DNA from: Butyricicoccus pullicaecorum
Lineage (GTDB): Bacteria > Bacillota > Clostridia > Oscillospirales > Butyricicoccaceae
Assembly (NCBI GenBank): GCA_018366195.1
Contig: JAGZIN010000003.1
Location: 62,001 to 126,000 of the forward strand
Direction: 5' to 3'
Length of the DNA: 64,000 nt
The translations under genes and the position numbers were made by a program. This document shows, piece by piece, positions 56,453 to 64,000 of the stretch. Each line of letters opens with the position of its first letter. Position 1 is the stretch's first letter. The notes below the pieces were generated by a model. That model was not told where the DNA came from and made no database searches. It saw only the letters and a list, made by a program, of their open reading frames with translations.

Positions 56453-57820
56453 ATGGCATTTGAAGGCTTAACCGAAAAAATTTCATCCGCCTTTAAGAAG
56501 CTGCGCGGACAGACCCGTCTGACCGAAGCCGATGTCAAGGAAGCCATGCGCGAAATTCGCCTTGCCTTGCTTGAGGCAGATGTAAACTTCAAGGTTACAA
56601 AGGATTTTATCAAGGCTGTGACCGAGCAGGCAACCGATGCTGAGATTCTGGAAAGTCTGTCTCCTGCACAGCAGGTCATCAAGATTGTAAACGAGGAGCT
56701 TATCAAACTGCTCGGCGGTCAAGGTGCCCGCATCACCATCGCCCCCAATCCCCCCACCACCATTATGATGGTCGGCTTGCAGGGCGCCGGTAAAACGACA
56801 AACTGTGCAAAGCTTGCAGGCATGTTCAAAAAACAGCAGCAGCGCCGCCCTCTGCTCGTTGCCTGTGACGTGTATCGTCCGGCGGCAATCGAACAGCTCA
56901 AGGTCGTCGGCAAGCAGCTTGACATTCCGGTGTTTGAGCAAGGGCAGGGCAATCCTGTTGAGATTGCAAAAGCCGGCATTGCTCACGCAAAGAAAAATGG
57001 TTTTGACATGGTGTTTCTGGATACTGCCGGCCGACTGCACATCGACGAAGCGCTCATGGACGAGCTCAAAAATATCCGGTCTGCCGTCAAGCCGCATGAA
57101 ATCATGCTGGTTGTCGATGCAATGACCGGACAAGACGCAGTCAATGTTGCACAAACCTTTGATGAGGTACTCGGCATTGACGGTGTACTCATGAGTAAAA
57201 TGGACGGCGACGCCCGCGGCGGTGCTGCCCTTTCTGTAAAAGCCGTTACCGGCAAGCCCATTAAATATATTGGTACTGGTGAAAAGCTCGACAATATTGA
57301 GCCATTCCACCCCGACCGCATGGCTTCCCGTATTCTCGGCATGGGTGATGTGCTCACCCTGATCGAAAAAGCACAGCAAAGCTTTGACCAAAAGCAGGCG
57401 GTCGAGGTTGCGAAAAAGATGTCTGCCGGAAAGCTGACTCTGACAGATTTCTATGAACAAATTCAACAGGTCAAGAACATGGGTTCTGTTGAGGATATGC
57501 TTGGCATGATTCCAGGTGTAGACGCGAAGGCTCTGGCAGGGGCGCAGCTGGACGGCAAGGCAATGGCACATACCGAAGCCATTATCCTGTCCATGACTCC
57601 CAAGGAGCGCGAAAATCCTTCTATCATCAATTACAGCCGTAAAAAGCGCATTGCCGCTGGCTGCGGACTGAAAATAGAGGAGGTCAACAAGCTGCTCAAG
57701 CAGTTTGAATCCATGCAAAAAATGACCAAACAGCTTGCAGGCATGCAAAAACGTGCCAAAAAGAAAAAACGTAAGGGCGGCTTCCCCGGTTTTGGCGGCG
57801 GATTCCCCTTCCCGTTCTAA
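56453..57820 (+). CDS. ffh: signal recognition particle protein Ffh (SRP54)
   Basis: GTPase that brings ribosomes making membrane or exported proteins to FtsY. 455 aa: N domain, then G1 GLQGAGKTTNCAKLA (T-T-T is more usual than T-T-N), DTAGRLHID, SKMDGDARGGAAL and GTGEKLDNIEPFHPDRMASR (split as GTGEKLDN and PFHPDRMASR). The Met-rich M domain ends in a Gly/Phe/Pro tail (GGGFPFPF). Genomic order ylxM-ffh-rpsP is conserved. Confidence 0.97.
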   Translation: MAFEGLTEKISSAFKKLRGQTRLTEADVKEAMREIRLALLEADVNFKVTKDFIKAVTEQATDAEILESLSPAQQVIKIVNEELIKLLGGQGARITIAPNPPTTIMMVGLQGAGKTTNCAKLAGMFKKQQQRRPLLVACDVYRPAAIEQLKVVGKQLDIPVFEQGQGNPVEIAKAGIAHAKKNGFDMVFLDTAGRLHIDEALMDELKNIRSAVKPHEIMLVVDAMTGQDAVNVAQTFDEVLGIDGVLMSKMDGDARGGAALSVKAVTGKPIKYIGTGEKLDNIEPFHPDRMASRILGMGDVLTLIEKAQQSFDQKQAVEVAKKMSAGKLTLTDFYEQIQQVKNMGSVEDMLGMIPGVDAKALAGAQLDGKAMAHTEAIILSMTPKERENPSIINYSRKKRIAAGCGLKIEEVNKLLKQFESMQKMTKQLAGMQKRAKKKKRKGGFPGFGGGFPFPF

Positions 57821-57879
57821 CCAAGGTTGTAAATGAACTTTACAAATAGATTTTGAAAGATTTCAAGGAGGTGAAATTC

Positions 57880-58119
57880 ATGGTAAAGATTAGACTTCGC
57901 AGAATGGGTGCCAAGAAGGCTCCTTTCTACCGTGTTGTTGTTGCTGACTCCCGCTATCCGCGTGATGGTCGTTTCATTGAGGAAATCGGCACTTACAATC
58001 CGATGACTTCTGACGCTGCAATTCAGATTGATGCTGAGCGTGCTCAGGCTTGGATCAAGAAGGGTGCACAGCCGACCGATACGGTTCGCGGTCTTCTGAA
58101 GAAGGCAGGCGTGCTCTAA
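57880..58119 (+). CDS. rpsP: 30S ribosomal protein S16
   Basis: 79 aa from the ATG at 57880, which has AAGGAGGT 9 nt upstream; the earlier in-frame start (57853) lies in the gap. [20 protein letters not shown], then [19 protein letters not shown] are the S16 hallmarks. Downstream come khpA, rimM and trmD as in other Firmicutes. Confidence 0.98.
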   Translation: MVKIRLRRMGAKKAPFYRVVVADSRYPRDGRFIEEIGTYNPMTSDAAIQIDAERAQAWIKKGAQPTDTVRGLLKKAGVL

Positions 58120-58132
58120 GGATAGTGAGGTT

Positions 58133-58369
58133 ATGGATATGAAAGAGCTTTTAACCTACATCGTGGCAAATCTGGTTTCACAGCCAGACGCAATTTCCAT
58201 TACGGAATCCATCGAGGGCGATGAAGTCACCTATGCACTTCACGTTGCGCCTGAAGATATGGGACGCGTCATCGGCCGTCATGGTCGTATTGCCAAGGAA
58301 ATCCGCACGCTCATGAAAGCGGCAGGCAATCGTGAAAACAAAAAGGTTTCGGTAGATATCTGCGACTAA
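58133..58369 (+). CDS. khpA: KH-domain RNA-binding protein KhpA
   Basis: 78 aa with one KH domain. The GxxG loop is in MGRVIGRHGRIAKEIRTLM. KhpA works with KhpB/Jag on RNA in Gram-positive bacteria. Start could be the first ATG or the one two codons later; the GAGG before them suits the second slightly better. It sits between rpsP and rimM, its usual place. Confidence 0.93.
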   Translation: MDMKELLTYIVANLVSQPDAISITESIEGDEVTYALHVAPEDMGRVIGRHGRIAKEIRTLMKAAGNRENKKVSVDICD

Positions 58370-58392
58370 GCAGATGTCCGGAAACCCAGTCT

Positions 58393-58574
58393 AAAGACCT
58401 GTCTTTCGACAGGTCTTTGCGTTCATTGAACAACGGTGGCTGCCCCACGCATCAGCGCCACCGTTCCAATCGCTCTGGAGCAAGCACGTTCAAAACGGCT
58501 CTTTACAATGCTTTCCGCGCACCACAAACGCAAAATATGTTTTCGACAGCCTGAATCTCCTGTCTTTCGACAGG
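58393..58574. repeat. duplicated hairpin element between khpA and rimM
   Basis: Two copies of a 19-nt sequence, CCTGTCTTTCGACAGGTCT, lie at 58399-58417 and 58559-58577. Each forms a tight hairpin with a UUUC loop; the first extends to an 11-bp stem, AAAGACCTGTC/GACAGGTCTTT (58393-58418). Between them is a 9-bp stem AACGGTGGC (58432-58440) / GCCACCGTT (58457-58465). Neither small hairpin has a clear T tract, so simple termination is doubtful. The region holds no open frame. Confidence 0.75.
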
Positions 58575-58596
58575 TCTCACATTTCGGAGGTTTTCA

Positions 58597-59103
58597 ATGA
58601 AAAAACAATTTCTGGAAGCCGGAAAAATCGTCAATACCCATGGCGTGACCGGTGATATCAAGGTTCAGTCCTGGTGTGATACCCCTGATGTTCTGACCGA
58701 GTTTGACACCCTGTACCTTTCTCCGGAAAAGCCGGTCAAGGTCAAGAAGTCCTATGTACACAAGGGCTGCGTCATCATGCACCTTGCAGGCGTAGATACC
58801 TGTGAAGCAGCCGAAGCACTGCGCAATCAGGTGCTGTATCTCGACCGTGATGACATAGAACTGCCCGAAAATCTCGTCTTTATCCAGGATATGATTGGGC
58901 TTACGGTCTATGATGAGCGCACGCAGACCATCATCGGTACCCTGAAAGAGGTACTCACCACCAATCCCGCCCATGATATGTATGTCATTCGCCGTCCAGA
59001 TGCCGCAGATGCGCTCATTCCCGCCTGCGAACCGTTTCTGGTTTCCGTGAATCTCGAATCAAATCGCCTCACCGTGCGCACAATCGAGGGGCTTTTGGAA
59101 TGA
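58597..59103 (+). CDS. rimM: 16S rRNA processing protein RimM
   Basis: 168 aa; helps assemble the 30S head with S19. The N-terminal RimM domain has EAGKIVNTHGVTGDIKVQSWCD (as GKIVNTHGVTGDIKV), and the PRC-barrel half has DMIGLTVYDERTQTIIGTLKEV (as DMIGLTVYDE). Cys/Asp-rich variation in the middle is minor. CGGAGG precedes the ATG. Overlaps trmD by 4 bp. Confidence 0.96.
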   Translation: MKKQFLEAGKIVNTHGVTGDIKVQSWCDTPDVLTEFDTLYLSPEKPVKVKKSYVHKGCVIMHLAGVDTCEAAEALRNQVLYLDRDDIELPENLVFIQDMIGLTVYDERTQTIIGTLKEVLTTNPAHDMYVIRRPDAADALIPACEPFLVSVNLESNRLTVRTIEGLLE

Positions 59104-59837
59104 AAATTGATATTATGACGCTGTTTCCCGACCTTATCACAGGTGTGATGCAGCAAAGCATTATCGGACGTGCACAGGCAAAGGGACTCATTGAAATTAC
59201 TGCCACCAATATTCGTGACTATGCAACTGATAAACACCACAAGGCAGATGATGCTCCCTACGGCGGCGGACGCGGCATGGTCATGCTTCCCGAACCGCTT
59301 TACCTGTGCCATGAGGCACTAACCAAAGGTCAGCATGTACATACGGTTATGATGAGCGCACAGGGTTCTCCCTTCCAACAGGACAAGGCACGCGAGCTGC
59401 TTGCCCGTGAGCATTTTATCATTGTATGCGGACATTATGAGGGCATCGACCAGCGCTTTATTGATACCTGTGTCGACGAAGAAATCTCGATTGGCGACTT
59501 TGTGCTGACCGGCGGTGAAATTCCTGCCATGGCGGTTGCCGACGCCGTGTGCCGTATGGTTCCCGGCGTGCTTCCAGATGAAACTGCCTTTCAGGAGGAA
59601 AGCCACTGGAATGGGCTTTTGGAATATCCGCAATATACCCACCCCGCTGTGTGGCGCAATCAGACGGTACCAGAAGTACTTCTATCCGGTCATCATGCAA
59701 ACATCGCCCGCTGGAGACGCAAAATGTCGATTCAGCGTACCATGCAGGACCGTCCCGACCTCTATCAAGCCTTTGTCCCGCAGGATAAACAGGACAAAAA
59801 AATACTGGCTGAGCTTGCCGCGGAATGGAATCTTTGA
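59100..59837 (+). CDS. trmD: tRNA (guanine37-N1)-methyltransferase
   Basis: Methylates G37 next to the anticodon to prevent frameshifting. 245 aa: MKIDIMTLFPDLITGVM at the start, DDAPYGGGRGMVM, GHYEGIDQRF, DEEISIGDFVLTGGEIPAM (the SAM-binding knot) and EFxEESHWNGLLEYPQYT-like QEESHWNGLLEYPQYTHP. All residues of the trefoil-knot site are visible. ATGA overlap with rimM. Confidence 0.98.
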   Translation: MKIDIMTLFPDLITGVMQQSIIGRAQAKGLIEITATNIRDYATDKHHKADDAPYGGGRGMVMLPEPLYLCHEALTKGQHVHTVMMSAQGSPFQQDKARELLAREHFIIVCGHYEGIDQRFIDTCVDEEISIGDFVLTGGEIPAMAVADAVCRMVPGVLPDETAFQEESHWNGLLEYPQYTHPAVWRNQTVPEVLLSGHHANIARWRRKMSIQRTMQDRPDLYQAFVPQDKQDKKILAELAAEWNL

Positions 59838-59876
59838 CCGTGCCGCGGCTTTTTGTTTGTATCTCGTAAAAAGCTG

Positions 59877-59905
59877 TTTACATTCTCCCACAGATTCGTT
59901 ACAAT
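59877..59905 (+). promoter_or_regulatory. promoter of the 1-phosphofructokinase-type gene
   Basis: TTTACA (59877-59882), 17-bp spacer, TACAAT (59900-59905), 51 bp before the ATG. AT-rich DNA with TGTTATTTTACCGTTATTGG follows up to the ribosome binding site. Confidence 0.75.
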
Positions 59906-59956
59906 AATAGTATATTACTGTTATTTTACCGTTATTGGCTTTCAGGAGGAATCCTC

Positions 59957-60898
59957 ATGATTATCACCATCACTCTGAACCCTGCAATGGATCGTACACT
60001 CCGCATCGAGCAGCCCCTTCAGGTCAATATGCTCAACCGTGCATCGAGTACATCAGTCGAGCCGGGCGGAAAGGGAATCAATGTCTCCCGCGCAGTCAAA
60101 GCACTGGGCGGAAAGAGCGTTGCGCTCGGATTTTGCGCTGGCAGCAACGGACGTGCCATGAAAGACGCACTCACCTCCATTGATATTCACCACGATTTTG
60201 TAGATGTTCCGGGCAATACCCGTGTCAACCTTCAGGTCATTGACCAAGAAGGCAACCATACCGAAATCAACGAACCGGGTTTCAAAATTTCTGACAGTGA
60301 TTTTCTGCGCTTTTTGGAACGAGTCGAGCAATATCTTGATGACAAAAATATTTTTGTCATTTCCGGCTCTGTCCCTCCCTTCTTCCCCATGCAAAATTTC
60401 ATAAAGCTGATTAAGACCATCAAAAAAGCGGGCTGCCGCCTGATTGTAGATGAGGCTGAGGAGCTTTTGGAGGAAGCACTTAAATTTGAGCCGGACATGG
60501 TAAAACCCAATATCTTTGAGCTTGCAGAGGCAGTCGGTGACGAGCCAACCGTTGACCCTGATGTATTGGTTGTAAGCGCCCGCAAGCTGCTTGACAAGGG
60601 TGCACAGGCTGTTTGTGTCTCCATGGGCGAGGAGGGCGCACTGTTTGTTTCCAAACAGGAGCCAGAAGCACTATATGTCAACTGTAATCCCAAAATCTAT
60701 AATGAGGGTGCTGTTGGTACGGGAGATGCCATGGTTGGTGCCATCGCCAATGCAATGGATAAAAAAATCAGCTTTGTCGAAATGGCTAAGTTTACCGTTG
60801 CAACCGGCCGCGCCTGCGCACGGCTTGCCGGTACTGAAATGGCAACCCTCAAAAAAGTATATGAGGTGTATGAAAATCTGCTCGTCTATACGGTTTGA
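59957..60898 (+). CDS. 1-phosphofructokinase-family hexose kinase (PfkB)
   Basis: 313 aa. MIITITLNPAMDRTLRIE is the FruK/LacC-type start; VEPGGKGINVSRAVKALGG carries the substrate-binding GGKG. The C-terminal site has EGAVGTGDAMVGAI, where GAGD is usual and GTGD is found here; the catalytic Asp is kept. It could phosphorylate fructose-1-P or tagatose-6-P. No PTS genes or DeoR/FruR regulator are adjacent, so the substrate is open. Confidence 0.85.
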   Translation: MIITITLNPAMDRTLRIEQPLQVNMLNRASSTSVEPGGKGINVSRAVKALGGKSVALGFCAGSNGRAMKDALTSIDIHHDFVDVPGNTRVNLQVIDQEGNHTEINEPGFKISDSDFLRFLERVEQYLDDKNIFVISGSVPPFFPMQNFIKLIKTIKKAGCRLIVDEAEELLEEALKFEPDMVKPNIFELAEAVGDEPTVDPDVLVVSARKLLDKGAQAVCVSMGEEGALFVSKQEPEALYVNCNPKIYNEGAVGTGDAMVGAIANAMDKKISFVEMAKFTVATGRACARLAGTEMATLKKVYEVYENLLVYTV

Positions 60899-60916
60899 CT
60901 GCATACATAAAGAACA

Positions 60917-60952
60917 ATCCCCTGTTTTCTGCCGAAATCAGGGGATATTTTT
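60917..60952 (+). terminator. rho-independent terminator after the pfkB-type gene
   Basis: ATCCCCTG (60917-60924) with CAGGGGAT (60939-60946), followed by ATTTTT. Confidence 0.8.
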
Positions 60953-60999
60953 AATCCTGTGATATCTGAAATTTTTCACTTTTGGGACGCTTTCCAGTA

Positions 61000-61311
61000 T
61001 CACACAATCGTCCATGTCCCTTGATAAACAGGTGTATTCCATACCGCCTCAAAGTCTTTCCTTTTCACATAACAGGCGGAAAATTCGTCTCCAAAGATTC
61101 CCTGATTCAGTTCCTCTACCGTAGGAAGCTCTGTAATCTCTATCACATCTTTGTAAAAATCATCTATATTTTTCTTTCTCCCGTCCGCAAACACCTCAAC
61201 TGCCTTGGTCACATATCGTCCTTCTGTCAAATCCACCTGATAAAAAATGATTTTTGGCTCATCTGCCAAGTCATGCTTCCACAGCATCTTGATAAATTCC
61301 ATATCCCTCAT
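61000..61311 (-). CDS. DUF6881-like small protein (possible immunity-type family)
   Basis: 103 aa from the ATG at 61311, with GAGGGG 6 nt upstream. MEFIKMLWKHDLADEPKIIFYQVD, then YVTKAVEVFADGRKK and a final KRKDFEAVWNTP fit the pattern I associate with DUF6881, seen in many proteins near polymorphic toxins. No toxin gene is visible here. It is a single gene between convergent pfkB and the Asp23 terminator. The family assignment is from memory of the pattern and should be checked. Confidence 0.6.
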   Translation of the reverse strand: MRDMEFIKMLWKHDLADEPKIIFYQVDLTEGRYVTKAVEVFADGRKKNIDDFYKDVIEITELPTVEELNQGIFGDEFSACYVKRKDFEAVWNTPVYQGTWTIV

Positions 61312-61384
61312 GTGCATCCCCTCTGTTTACTCTATGATTCCATCAAAAATTTACACACTGAAAACCCGCTTTCGTCTGCATCAT

Positions 61385-61438
61385 AAAAAAATCCCCAAAA
61401 TGCAGCGTTTTCTATCGGTTCAACGTCTGCATTTTGGA
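61385..61438 (-). terminator. rho-independent terminator after the Asp23 gene
   Basis: CCAAAATGCAG (61395-61405) pairs with CTGCATTTTGG (61427-61437), followed on the minus strand by GGATTTTTTT. Confidence 0.82.
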
Positions 61439-61452
61439 GACCACGATTTTAC

Positions 61453-61863
61453 TTATGCCTCAACTGGCATTGCGGTATCCTCCGCACTCTTTGGGGAATC
61501 GAAAGATACGCCGCCTACAATGACATTGACTGCCGTCGCCTTCAATCCCGTCATCGACTCGATTGCAGCCTTGACAGCCTGCTGCACAGCGACCGCAACC
61601 TCGCCCACACTCTTTCCGAACTTGACTAAAATACTAAGCTCCACATCAACGGTATCCCGCTCGCCAATCTGCACCCGTACCCCCTTATTGAGGTTCTTTT
61701 TGCCCAAAAGGCTTGCGATTTCGGTTGTCAGACCAGCGCACAAGCCGCTGACCCCTTCGGTTTCTGTGGCAGCACGCGCTGCAATAGAGGCAACGACTTC
61801 CTCAGAAATTTTGATGGTACCCTGATCGCCAGAGGTCACCCAATACTCTTTATGTTCTGCCAT
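61453..61863 (-). CDS. Asp23/Gls24 family envelope stress protein
   Basis: 136 aa from the ATG at 61863 (GAGGAG upstream). The Asp23 core has GTIKISEEVVASIAARAATETEGVSGL (as IKISEEVVASIAARAATE), then VDVELSILVKFGKSVGEVAVAVQQAVKAAIE (as VAVQQAVKAAIESMTG) and VNVIVGGVSF. Such proteins lie near the membrane or cell wall and often follow the spoIIIA operon in Clostridia. It has its own promoter (61901-61929) and terminator. Confidence 0.92.
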   Translation of the reverse strand: MAEHKEYWVTSGDQGTIKISEEVVASIAARAATETEGVSGLCAGLTTEIASLLGKKNLNKGVRVQIGERDTVDVELSILVKFGKSVGEVAVAVQQAVKAAIESMTGLKATAVNVIVGGVSFDSPKSAEDTAMPVEA

Positions 61864-61900
61864 ATTGCTACACTCCTCAAACGAAAACATTTGCAGCTTT

Positions 61901-61929
61901 ATTATAGCACAAGCCTCAAAAAAGTGCAA
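61901..61929 (-). promoter_or_regulatory. promoter of the Asp23 gene
   Basis: Minus strand TTGCAC (61924-61929), 17-bp spacer, TATAAT (61901-61906). A perfect -10 with a weak -35, in the 91-bp gap after spoIIIAH. Confidence 0.68.
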
Positions 61930-61954
61930 TTATTATAATACACCTGTATGTTCG

Positions 61955-62506
61955 CTATGCCGCTTCCACGATTTTGATTTGCTCTGCACCCACACCGGTT
62001 TCCGTCACCACAATGTCACGTACAACCGCTGCGTCCTGTGCTGCAAATCCATTTTCCGGCGGCTGCACAATGACATTGACCGCACCTTCTCCGACAAACA
62101 CGACCGCATCGGCGTAGCCCTTCGCCTTAATCAGGCTCTCAACCCGTGCTTCGGTCACAGAATCATCTGCAAGACGCGAAATCTGTCCGGTTGCCTCTTT
62201 TTTTGCTTTTTCATCGGTCTTTTCATCTTGCAGGCTGGTTTGCAGGATACGAATGGCTTCGTCTCTCGCCTGTTCACGTGCCAGACGGGATTGTGCAAAG
62301 TAATCGCTTCCAGATACCACCTCGGTACTCTCCTCTCCTGTGCTGCTCTCCTGCATCACAGAAGCGCCGTTCAGCTCGGTCTGTGCCTGCCCTGCCACAA
62401 GCAGCTCCTCTGGAGACTGTACATAGCTCCAGTTGAGGTACACCGCAACGCACAGCATTGCACCGATGACACCATACACCACACCGCGTTTCTTTCCTGT
62501 TGCCAT
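61955..62506 (-). CDS. spoIIIAH: stage III sporulation protein AH
   Basis: 183 aa from the ATG at 62506 (AGGAGG 9 nt upstream; a TTG two codons earlier is too near it). One membrane helix at about residues 9-25 (VVYGVIGAMLCVAVYLNW), a linker and a C-terminal ring-building domain of the YscJ/FliF type with DSVTEARVESLIKAKGYADAVVFV (as EARVESLIKAKGYADAVVFV) and NVIVQPPE. In B. subtilis it meets forespore SpoIIQ to form the feeding tube channel between the two cells. Confidence 0.92.
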   Translation of the reverse strand: MATGKKRGVVYGVIGAMLCVAVYLNWSYVQSPEELLVAGQAQTELNGASVMQESSTGEESTEVVSGSDYFAQSRLAREQARDEAIRILQTSLQDEKTDEKAKKEATGQISRLADDSVTEARVESLIKAKGYADAVVFVGEGAVNVIVQPPENGFAAQDAAVVRDIVVTETGVGAEQIKIVEAA

Positions 62507-62522
62507 AATCAAAAACCTCCTG

Positions 62523-63071
62523 TCATTGCTGTTCCATTTGAATCACCGAAATCCGGTCTGTGCGCAGTCCGCACACGGCACGGATTGCCTCGGTCACGGC
62601 AAGCCGCACCCTGCTGTCCTGCGCTCCATCGCACAAAACAACCGCTCCGCGAAATGTTGGGCAAGTCTCCTTGATTCGTACAGGCTGCTCTCCGTAGCTG
62701 CCGTCTGACACGGTAGAAAGCGTACTCTCATAGGAGCCATTCTGTTGTCCGTTGTCAGTCTGCCGGATATTGGAGGCATATACAGACTGCCCGCTTTCCT
62801 CCAGAGAAAGCATCAGAGTGACCCGCCCAATCCCTGCAATTTGCGAAAGCTTCTTTTCCAGCCGCATCTCAAAGGAATCCAACGCAAATGCCTGTTCGGT
62901 TCCCTCCATACGCGGCTCAGACTGTTCTGGTTTATCTCGCGCCCCACCTCCTGCATATAGCAATAAAATGCCAACCAGTAAAATAATCAGCGCATATTTA
63001 TATCGGGCAATACGGGGTACAAACGGTTCCAGCCGTGTCCGTATGTGTTGTTTCAATCGGTCCAGTTCCAT
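62523..63071 (-). CDS. spoIIIAG: stage III sporulation protein AG
   Basis: 182 aa from the ATG at 63071. One membrane helix at about residues 23-41 (YALIILLVGILLLYAGGG), then the ring-forming domain: EKKLSQIAGIGRVTLMLSLEESG, KETCPTFRGAVVLCDGAQDSRVRLAVTEAI (as TFRGAVVLCDGAQD). SpoIIIAG oligomerises into a large ring in the mother-cell membrane. The gene overlaps spoIIIAF by 19 bp. Confidence 0.92.
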   Translation of the reverse strand: MELDRLKQHIRTRLEPFVPRIARYKYALIILLVGILLLYAGGGARDKPEQSEPRMEGTEQAFALDSFEMRLEKKLSQIAGIGRVTLMLSLEESGQSVYASNIRQTDNGQQNGSYESTLSTVSDGSYGEQPVRIKETCPTFRGAVVLCDGAQDSRVRLAVTEAIRAVCGLRTDRISVIQMEQQ

Positions 63072-63523
63072 ATTTGAAGCTCCTTTGGTATTCCACATTC
63101 TGAAACCAGCATTTGAGAAAGCGCTGCCGTGTCTGTGTTCCGGCTGCAAGTCAGCTGCACTCCCGTCACAAGGGTTTTCTCTGCCTCCTGTACCAGCTGT
63201 AAGTTCGCAGTACAGGGAATCCCCATTTGTTCTGCTCGCGCCTGTACATAGACCTCTACCTGCTGCGCTGCTGCATTTGCCAGTTCTCTTTGCATCTCAC
63301 CGCAATGTACCTGCTCTGTTTTGGGCATCTGCTGTTCTTTTCCAAGAGGATTGGGCAGCCGAAATTGGGAAAGCGGCTGCAAAACCGCAAGCAAAACCGC
63401 AAGTCCGGCTGCAAGCCGCAGCACCTCCTGCATTGCCTTCCCCCTTGCGAACAGTACCGCTGCGCCGCTGCAAAGGGCAGCCGCCGCGACGCCAAGCAGC
63501 ATCTCTCGAAACAGCTCTATCAT
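63053..63523 (-). CDS. spoIIIAF: stage III sporulation protein AF
   Basis: 156 aa. Two N-terminal membrane helices (about residues 8-25 and 32-50, with LRLAAGLAVLLAVLQPL) and a soluble C-terminal domain. Low sequence conservation is normal for SpoIIIAF; the place between spoIIIAE and spoIIIAG and the topology fix the call. Overlaps spoIIIAE by 4 bp and spoIIIAG by 19 bp. Confidence 0.88.
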   Translation of the reverse strand: MIELFREMLLGVAAAALCSGAAVLFARGKAMQEVLRLAAGLAVLLAVLQPLSQFRLPNPLGKEQQMPKTEQVHCGEMQRELANAAAQQVEVYVQARAEQMGIPCTANLQLVQEAEKTLVTGVQLTCSRNTDTAALSQMLVSECGIPKELQIWNWTD

Positions 63524-64000
63524 ATTGGATTCACCATCATGACGGAAAAGACCAATTCAAAAAATAAAATTGCAGAACAGGTTCCGAGCATTCCCAGCAT
63601 CAGCCCCATACTGTCTGACAGTCCTGTTACCAGACCCGCAAGCGCACTGCCGCAAACTGGTGTCAAAACTGCACCTCCCGCCTTAAACAGCAGATAATTG
63701 CACCCCACCCGCAAAAATGGCAGCAGACAGATTGCCACGATGCACAGCATACCAAAGACCCCCAGCGTGCTGCGAATCAGCACTGCACCGGCAAGCATGG
63801 ATTCTGCCGCATCTGAAATGATTCCCCCAACCACAGGGACGGAGCCGGATACGGCAAACTTTGCAGTCTTGACCGCCAGCGCATCTGCACTTCCCCCAAT
63901 CACGCCCGAAATCGTGAGGTATGCGAGAAACAGCGTGAGTGTGATTTTCATGCTTCCGGTGATTGCCCATTTCACAAATCCCGCCATACGCCCCAACAGT
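63520..64000 (-). CDS. spoIIIAE: stage III sporulation protein AE (N-terminus beyond window edge)
   Basis: The C-terminal 159 codons run off the right edge. Several membrane helices and the conserved VSGSVPVVGGIISDAAESMLAGA (as PVVGGIISDAAES) and LVTGLSDSMGLML identify SpoIIIAE, the largest polytopic part of the SpoIIIA complex. The ORF from 63996 is not a true start; the frame stays open to the window end. spoIIIAA-AD would be expected further along. Confidence 0.93.
   Translation of the reverse strand, partial: LLGRMAGFVKWAITGSMKITLTLFLAYLTISGVIGGSADALAVKTAKFAVSGSVPVVGGIISDAAESMLAGAVLIRSTLGVFGMLCIVAICLLPFLRVGCNYLLFKAGGAVLTPVCGSALAGLVTGLSDSMGLMLGMLGTCSAILFFELVFSVMMVNPI

Noticed and set aside
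56483..57748. 421-codon open frame opposite ffh
   Set aside because: Antisense to a fully conserved ffh; composition is that of a codon-bias shadow and there is no start signal.
58393..58418. khpA hairpin as a standard terminator
   Set aside because: The stem is strong but is followed by GCGTTC rather than a T run, and a second copy lies 160 bp on; a repeat element explains it better.

Overview
The window looks like chromosomal DNA from an endospore-forming, probably anaerobic, member of the Clostridia (an Oscillospirales/Butyricicoccaceae-like gut Firmicute is my best guess; the family is inference). Reasons: a spoIIIAE-AF-AG-AH run, a SpoIVFA/SpoIVFB-like pair, CdaA/CdaR, RemA, an L21-Prp-L27-Obg operon in which L27 has a Prp-cleavable N-terminus, strong AGGAGG ribosome binding sites, TTGACA-17-TATAAT promoters, an S-box riboswitch, and a 2-hydroxyacyl-CoA dehydratase activase-like system typical of anaerobes. 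I see no tRNA, rRNA, CRISPR array, prophage or insertion sequence.

Layout. 1-11.0 kb (minus): a long housekeeping run read from a DUF5685 protein through a J-domain protein, a membrane protein, YicC, RemA, gmk, rpoZ, coaBC, priA, def, fmt, a YugP-type peptidase and rsmB (cut by the left edge). 11.1-15.4 kb (minus): cdaA-cdaR, a COG2509 flavoprotein and RseC. 15.5-16.9 kb (minus): a DUF3343 carrier-like protein coupled to a cysteine desulfurase. 17.0-20.7 kb (plus): SpoIVFA/SpoIVFB-like pair, ispD-ispF, a small acidic protein and an SLH-domain protein. 20.8-26.5 kb: uridine phosphorylase/DUF951, an S1-domain protein, glycogen branching enzyme, rarA and a lipoprotein. 26.6-29.5 kb: copper efflux (copA-csoR) with a clear promoter and a CsoR-like operator. 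29.6-35.2 kb: a two-gene ThrE-type exporter and a dehydratase activase system split into two coupled genes. 35.5-37.0 kb: SAM riboswitch and metK. 37.0-43.7 kb: a TraB/ChaN-like exported protein, ackA, tmcAL, obgE, rpmA, prp, rplU.

43.7-51.3 kb is the most accessory-looking part: an MBL-fold hydrolase, a tripartite tricarboxylate transporter (tctC-tctB-tctA), a large exported propeller-like protein, and a CehA/McbA-type PHP metallohydrolase whose N-terminal domain appears to be encoded as a separate overlapping gene. It reads as a coherent uptake and hydrolysis locus with unknown substrate. 51.5-55.9 kb (minus): two M16 peptidase homologues, lgt and folD. 56.0-60.9 kb (plus): ylxM-ffh-rpsP-khpA-rimM-trmD, with a duplicated hairpin element between khpA and rimM, then a 1-phosphofructokinase-type kinase. 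61.0-64.0 kb (minus): a DUF6881-like protein, an Asp23 protein and the spoIIIA operon running off the right edge.

The window is mostly ordinary core genome. Points worth a second look are the TTT/PHP/MBL locus and its roughly 200-nt leader, two cases of genes split at domain borders with translational coupling, a CopA that carries a C-terminal CopZ-like domain with its own internal ribosome binding site, and the khpA-rimM hairpin repeat.
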